The notes under the pieces were generated by a model. It was not told where the DNA came from. It did no database searches and was given only the letters and a program-made list of their open reading frames with translations. Below, piece after piece: positions 25,915 through 29,985 of a stretch of DNA of 29,985 bases (position 1 is its first letter; the number at the start of each line of letters is the position of its first letter). The stretch is taken from the NCBI GenBank assembly GCA_022448645.1, contig JAKVBZ010000065.1, forward strand, positions 1-29,985, read 5' to 3'. The translations under genes were made by a program, and so were the position numbers. This DNA is from Pirellulaceae bacterium (GTDB taxonomy: Bacteria; Planctomycetota; Planctomycetia; Pirellulales; Pirellulaceae).

Positions 25915-26517
25915 GGCAGCACTCCGATAAATCATTGACTACATTCTTTAACATCACAATTGTTCACTACCAATCGTGAATCGAGTCTCATCGGTATCAA
26001 TATCCTAAATCTGATGTCGCTTCACCAACTTGAATCGCTGCAGAGTTTTAGGAAATGCTGCAAGTTTAAGTAACGGTTTCTCTTTCTTAATTGTTCCCTT
26101 TGAGCTTGGTCATTTTACCGAGCATGACGGAAAGAATGAACCGCACTGACTTCTCTGGCTATTTCGTGGCAATGACTAGCTGTCTCCTGTCTTTCATCGT
26201 TTCCATTTTACGAAACTTGACAGCGAGTGTCACGCTCGAACCCATGTTGACCCTCAAGCCGGAAGTGCTTGCGCTGACAAAGGTTAGTAGTCGCGACGAG
26301 ATTTCACAAATGACAGTAATGTTTGGAATCCAAAAAGGGGTGGACTACAATACAAATAGGTGAGGCGAGCGGAAGCCAGGGATTCATCGGGACTGGCACT
26401 AATCTGACATATCATCCGCACGGTTTCCACGAACGTAAACGCCACTGCCGTATTTCATTAGATTCAGCCCTCTATGCGGCACGTGATCACGTGAGATACG
26501 GCATTATCTATACACCT
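25915..26517 (+). other. 603-bp region upstream of the protease
   Basis: A 90-codon frame at 26091-26363 has one hydrophobic stretch but no clear ribosome binding site or family, and I do not call it. The protease frame is open back to 26323, but those 65 residues look non-coding. The nested inverted repeat at 26447-26502 is the main structure here. Confidence 0.4.
26447..26502. promoter_or_regulatory. Nested inverted repeat before the protease gene
   Basis: Outer arms GCCGTATTTC (26447-26456) and GAGATACGGC (26493-26502) pair at 9 of 10 positions. Inside them is a perfect 14-bp palindrome, CACGTGATCACGTG (26480-26493), whose last base is also the first base of the right outer arm. The block ends 15 bp before the ATG at 26518. 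It could be an operator for a dimeric regulator, with an alternative large hairpin that covers the leader. Function is inferred. Confidence 0.5.
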
Positions 26518-27648
26518 ATGATGAATCGAAGCTTCCTCTCACCATTATCTTACACGTTGCGTCAGTGGTGTCGTTCATCCTGGATGCTGGCCTGTTGTGG
26601 ATTTATGGTGGTAAGTATGGCTCCCTCTGAATCAAACGCCATTGGCACTCTGACACAATCTGATGCCCCTGGCCAAATCCAGCCCAAAATCGTTCGTTAC
26701 GGTGGACAGGAAGTTCCAGTGTACAAGACGATCATGGCAGGTGACCCGAGCCATTTCGAGCCTGACATGCCGGACGACCGAATAGATCCGAATGTATCTA
26801 CTTCCCCTTTCCGAGGGGTAGGCAGTCTGAGGATTATTGATAACTCCACGACCTATATCTGCTCTGGAACATCCGTATCTTTGCGTCACGTGGTTACTGC
26901 CGCACACTGCTTTGACTTGGATGAAGATGGAATCGCAGATGTTTCGCCCAATGACGTGACCTATTTTCTCAACGACGGATCAGACCTATCGACATCTAAC
27001 ACCGCGACACATATCACAATACACCCAAACTTTTCAGGTTTCGCCAACCCTGTACTCAATGATGACATTGCCGTCGTCACACTCGACTCAATTCTGCCAG
27101 CTGGTAGTAAAACCTATCCTCTACGGACAGACCCTGTATTGCGAACTAACACGCTGACGCTTGTGGGCTATGGCCGTTCGGGCGATGGAGTTAGTGGTGA
27201 CTATGTAAGTGCTTCTTTTTCTGTAAAACGAACTGGCCAAAACATCGCCAATACATTCCAATCCAATGACGAGGCGCCTTTCACGTTGGTCGAAGTGTAT
27301 GCTTTCGACTTTGACTTTCCTCCAGAAGCTGGAGGTGGAACCGGAAGCAACCCGTTCCCTTCTCTCGGAAACCGCTTGGAAACCACGATTGGCGGAGGTG
27401 ATTCGGGAGGTCCTGCATTTATCGAATTCAACGGTCAATTCGAGCTGGCCGGTATCAACACATACTCACGTGGCGGCGGTGGCTCGCCTGCTGTACCTTT
27501 ATTTGGAAGTGGGGGAGGTGGAATTCTCATTCCCCCTTATCGCGATTGGGTTTTGGAACAGATTCCAGAACCAACGACCGGGCTTCTTGGTCAAATTGGG
27601 TTGTTACTGGGGTGGCTGTTTCGGCCTAGAATACGTCGTAGGACGTGA
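26518..27648 (+). CDS. Trypsin-like (S1) serine protease with PEP-CTERM tail
   Basis: From ATG 26518 the product has 376 residues. A signal segment (about 20-41, SSWMLACCGFMVVSMAP) is followed by a chymotrypsin-fold protease with the full triad: His130 in VTAAHC, Asp183 in NDDIAVVTL and Ser296 in GGGDSGGPAF. CSGTSVSLRHVVTAAHC is the usual strand before the histidine. An insertion of Gly/Pro-rich sequence lies before the serine and a Gly-rich run follows it. The tail IPEPTTGLLGQIGLLLGWLFRPRIRRRT is a PEP-CTERM sorting signal, so the enzyme is predicted to be exported and processed by an exosortase. Substrate is unknown. A second ATG directly follows the first, and the longer frame from 26323 would bury the signal peptide, so 26518/26521 is preferred. 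Confidence 0.87.
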   Translation: MMNRSFLSPLSYTLRQWCRSSWMLACCGFMVVSMAPSESNAIGTLTQSDAPGQIQPKIVRYGGQEVPVYKTIMAGDPSHFEPDMPDDRIDPNVSTSPFRGVGSLRIIDNSTTYICSGTSVSLRHVVTAAHCFDLDEDGIADVSPNDVTYFLNDGSDLSTSNTATHITIHPNFSGFANPVLNDDIAVVTLDSILPAGSKTYPLRTDPVLRTNTLTLVGYGRSGDGVSGDYVSASFSVKRTGQNIANTFQSNDEAPFTLVEVYAFDFDFPPEAGGGTGSNPFPSLGNRLETTIGGGDSGGPAFIEFNGQFELAGINTYSRGGGGSPAVPLFGSGGGGILIPPYRDWVLEQIPEPTTGLLGQIGLLLGWLFRPRIRRRT

Positions 27649-27725
27649 CTATTTAGGAAACCACCAGGCCACCCGACAAACAACGCCTAACAACGCGCGC
27701 TTCATTTGGTTACAATGGCGTCATC

Positions 27726-29030
27726 ATGAACACCGAGGCGGCTGATACTCAAGTTGGTAGTTATTTCATCTCCAACTACCCTCCATTTTCTCAATGGTCG
27801 CCAGCAGCGCTGCCTGAGATCGAAGCGGCGCTCCAATCGGAACCGCAAAATGTGCCTCTCGGCTTATATTTACACATCCCGTTCTGCCGTAAGCGGTGTA
27901 AGTTTTGTTACTTCAAAGTCTTTACGGACAATAAATCTAGTGACATCGAGCGTTATGTTACCGGTTTGAATCGAGAGATCGAAATCGTCAGCCAGTTGCC
28001 TGTCATGGGTGACCGTGACTTTCGGTTCGTCTATTTCGGAGGCGGCACCCCTTCCTTCCTGAGCCCGCGACAGCTCACTTCACTGGTCGAACGTCTTAGG
28101 GCCAGTATCCACTGGGATCAAGCCGAAGAAGTAACCTTCGAGTGTGAGCCAGGCACGCTCTCGGAGGTAAAACTGCGAACCCTTAAGGACCTGGGTGTCA
28201 CCAGGTTGAGCCTGGGTGTCGAAAACTTTTCCGATTCGATCCTGGCCGAAAACGGACGAGCTCATTTATCGCCCGAAATCGAGCGGGCATGGAACTGGAT
28301 TGAAACCATTGGCTTTCCCAACGTTAACATAGACCTGATCAGTGGCATGGTAGGAGAAACCTGGGACAATTGGCGTGATTGCGTTGGCCGCACCCTCTCG
28401 ATGTCGCCCGAAAGCGTCACGATCTATCAGATGGAATTGCCATTCAATACGGTGTATTCACGTGACATGCTGAAACACGAGACTCCAGCTCCGGTCGCCG
28501 ACTGGAACACCAAGCGAGAATGGGTCGACTATGCATTCAATGAGTTCGAGTCCGCCGGATACTCTGTAAGTAGCGCTTACACCGTTGTGAAGAACAAAGC
28601 CAAGGTGAGCTTCAGCTATCGAGACAACCTTTGGCAAGGCAGTGATCTGTTGGCCACGGGGATTGCCAGTTTCGGCCACATATCGGGAGTCCACTATCAG
28701 AATCAACCTGAATGGAAAGATTACTTGGAAACGCTCGAGGCAGGCAAACTACCGCTGGGTCGAGGCCTAAAACCATCCGCCAATCAACTATTGATTCGGG
28801 AAATGATTTTACAGTTAAAACGAGGTTTTTTGGACGTCGAGTATTTCTCTGGTAAATTTGGAGTGGACGTTCTCGAACAATGGCGCGACGTCTGGCAAAA
28901 GTACCAAGCGGACGGCTGGGCTGAAATTGCCGACAACCGTCTCACGTTGACACGCGCGGGGCTGCTGCGCGTGGACGCTTTGCTACCTGCCTTCTTTGAA
29001 TCGCAACACCAGGGAGTCCGTTATACATGA
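27726..29030 (+). CDS. HemN/HemW-like radical SAM protein
   Basis: The 434-residue product has the radical SAM cluster motif in LYLHIPFCRKRCKFCYF (Cys54, Cys58, Cys61; CxxxCxxC), then FVYFGGGTPSFL with the glycine-rich SAM-binding segment, VTFECEPGTL, LGVTRLSLGVENF and NIDLISGM, in the order seen in coproporphyrinogen oxidase-like enzymes and HemW. A HemN-type C-terminal region follows (LLIREMILQLKRGFLDVEYF). It should bind a 4Fe-4S cluster and cleave SAM to a radical. Neither heme synthesis nor heme chaperoning is supported by the context, and HemN-like proteins of other function are common. The stop overlaps the start of the next gene by four bases (ATGA), so the two are translationally coupled. 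Confidence 0.85.
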   Translation: MNTEAADTQVGSYFISNYPPFSQWSPAALPEIEAALQSEPQNVPLGLYLHIPFCRKRCKFCYFKVFTDNKSSDIERYVTGLNREIEIVSQLPVMGDRDFRFVYFGGGTPSFLSPRQLTSLVERLRASIHWDQAEEVTFECEPGTLSEVKLRTLKDLGVTRLSLGVENFSDSILAENGRAHLSPEIERAWNWIETIGFPNVNIDLISGMVGETWDNWRDCVGRTLSMSPESVTIYQMELPFNTVYSRDMLKHETPAPVADWNTKREWVDYAFNEFESAGYSVSSAYTVVKNKAKVSFSYRDNLWQGSDLLATGIASFGHISGVHYQNQPEWKDYLETLEAGKLPLGRGLKPSANQLLIREMILQLKRGFLDVEYFSGKFGVDVLEQWRDVWQKYQADGWAEIADNRLTLTRAGLLRVDALLPAFFESQHQGVRYT

Positions 29031-29482
29031 GCGACTCCCAGGTGTTCATGATGGGAGAGTTTTCGGCGGAATTCCCCAATGACCGACACTACGCGAAGAA
29101 TCACATGTGGGCGTTGCCGGTGAGTCAGCACACTTACCGCTTCGGATTTACAGCTTACGCGGTCAGACTTTTGCAAGATGTCTATTTCCTTGATTGGATC
29201 GTCGATGCGCCATCGCAGCTTTTGCCACAGCAAACGATTGGCGCCATTGAAAGCAGCAAAGCGGAAAGCGACTTATACGCCCCCCTGGAGGGTAAATTAA
29301 TCCAATTCAATGAAACACTGCTGTCAGACCCTGCATTGATTAACGTGGACATGTACCACGCAGGCTGGCTATTTGAATTTGAAGGGTCAGGGGATGAATT
29401 ACTGTCCTTGACGGAGTATATTGAGCATTTGACGGCCGTATGGGAAGTCGCACAACGCACCATCAAAGGTCAGCTCGCATAA
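29027..29482 (+). CDS. GcvH-like lipoyl-domain protein
   Basis: The 151-residue product resembles glycine cleavage H protein. ESSKAESDLYAPLEGKL carries the lysine (Lys78) that is lipoylated in GcvH (ESVKAxSDLYAP). NETLLSDPALINVDMYHAGWLFEFE matches the conserved DPYGxGWL end, and HMWALPVSQHTYRFGFTAYA matches the early strands. It is longer than typical GcvH (about 130), mostly at the C terminus. No gcvT, gcvP or lipoate ligase is near, so a role apart from glycine cleavage is possible, with the lipoyl arm working as a carrier for the overlapping radical SAM enzyme; that is inference. Confidence 0.85.
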   Translation: MSDSQVFMMGEFSAEFPNDRHYAKNHMWALPVSQHTYRFGFTAYAVRLLQDVYFLDWIVDAPSQLLPQQTIGAIESSKAESDLYAPLEGKLIQFNETLLSDPALINVDMYHAGWLFEFEGSGDELLSLTEYIEHLTAVWEVAQRTIKGQLA

Positions 29483-29797
29483 CGTACTGGCCTGCGTTCG
29501 TGTTCGCCGCCGAAAGGCTTCGCGTCGATCCTGTGGCAGGACGATTTCTGGCGAGGATCGTAACCCTAGCTTTCCGCACCTGTACATTGAAGCGCAATCG
29601 GCAGGGTGAAGTTTCCGTGCAGTTGAATGCGAGTTGCCTGCGAATGTATTGAAACTCGACAGGTGCCTCGTCCGCCCACGACGCCTTAAAATCAAGAACC
29701 CTTAAGTGAGAAACATCGTTAAGACGGATATGTCCCTGGCTAACCCGTCGAGTTCACAGATTACATCACATCAAAGTCCGTTTTCACCGGTCATGCC
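29483..29797 (+). other. 315-bp spacer after the GcvH-like gene
   Basis: No gene is recognised. A CGATCCT / AGGATCG pair (29526-29532 and 29554-29560) could form a 7-bp stem with a 21-base loop, without a T-run. The next reading frame begins at 29798. Confidence 0.35.
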
Positions 29798-29985
29798 ATG
29801 CCAACACGTGTTACGGTAATTGTATCCCAAGGCCAAAGTCTTCATCCAGCGAAACGCGGACTGGAAGAGGAAATTGTGGCTGGCATGCTGGGAGAGCCAG
29901 GTGTCGATGTAGCCGTCATCCCCAATCTGTATGATTTAGAGTCCGATGGAACGGGGGTCCTCTGCCTGCAGGGAGTTTCCGGTCC
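29798..29985 (+). CDS. 5' part of an unrecognised gene (runs off the right edge)
   Basis: ATG 29798 opens a frame that stays open to the window edge (62 complete codons). The start reads MPTRVTVIVSQGQSLHPAK, then GLEEEIVAGMLGEPGVDVAVIPNLYDL and TGVLCLQGVSG. It looks like a soluble alpha/beta protein beginning with a beta-strand; I do not recognise the family with confidence. The ribosome binding site is weak. An ATG five bases earlier, at 29793, reads into a stop after eight codons. It follows the radical SAM/GcvH-like pair in the same direction and might belong with it. Confidence 0.6.
   Translation, partial: MPTRVTVIVSQGQSLHPAKRGLEEEIVAGMLGEPGVDVAVIPNLYDLESDGTGVLCLQGVSG

Noticed and set aside
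26091..26363. 90-codon frame upstream of the protease
   Set aside because: It has one hydrophobic stretch only, with no ribosome binding site, family or operon context.

Overview
The window looks like chromosome of a member of the Planctomycetota, most likely a Pirellulales/Pirellulaceae-type bacterium. This rests on protein families: two secreted proteins with PEP-CTERM sorting tails, a ThuA-like and a DUF6807 (PmoA-type) secreted protein side by side, a sigma factor of the atypical planctomycete ECF type, tandem OprP-like porins with N-terminal coiled coils, a Cys-rich secreted protein, and a planctomycete-style DnaA. Base composition is roughly balanced by eye. Genes are loosely packed, with many non-coding gaps of 300-1600 bp. 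I see no rRNA, tRNA, CRISPR array, insertion sequence or phage gene.

Layout. 1-2.4 kb: 5' part of an ABC1/UbiB-family kinase (-), a Maf pyrophosphatase (-), and an RluA-like pseudouridine synthase (+). 2.4-4.5 kb: ThuA-like (-) and DUF6807 (+), divergent. 5.3-10.4 kb: a secreted GH99/WbsX-like protein with a PEP-CTERM tail (+), convergent with a 1065-residue secreted protein carrying a CBM9-like domain (-). 10.5-13.4 kb (-): a dihydropyrimidinase gene cut by one in-frame amber codon, preceded by an extended ECF-type sigma factor. 13.4-15.0 kb: a 1.6 kb stretch with no convincing gene, holding a 3-copy 16-bp tandem repeat and a perfect 7-bp hairpin. 15.0-20.7 kb (+): a D-2-hydroxyacid dehydrogenase, two paralogous porins and a Cys-rich secreted protein, closed by a strong terminator shared with a convergent GguC/AraD1-like FAH-family gene (-). 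22.2-25.4 kb (+): a tandem-GNAT acetyltransferase and dnaA. 25.6-27.6 kb: a small membrane protein (-) and a trypsin-like protease with a PEP-CTERM tail (+). 27.7 kb to the end (+): a HemN/HemW-like radical SAM protein overlapping a GcvH-like lipoyl protein, then the start of an unrecognised gene.

How the genes work together. Much of the content fits a heterotroph that degrades glycans (GH99-like, CBM9-like, ThuA, DUF6807, FAH-family sugar-acid enzyme) with outer-membrane uptake (porins). The most interesting points are the single TAG codon that exactly replaces a conserved leucine in an otherwise intact dihydropyrimidinase, the translationally coupled radical SAM/GcvH-like pair lying away from any glycine-cleavage or heme genes, the C-terminal extension on the sigma factor, and a nested inverted repeat just upstream of the protease start.
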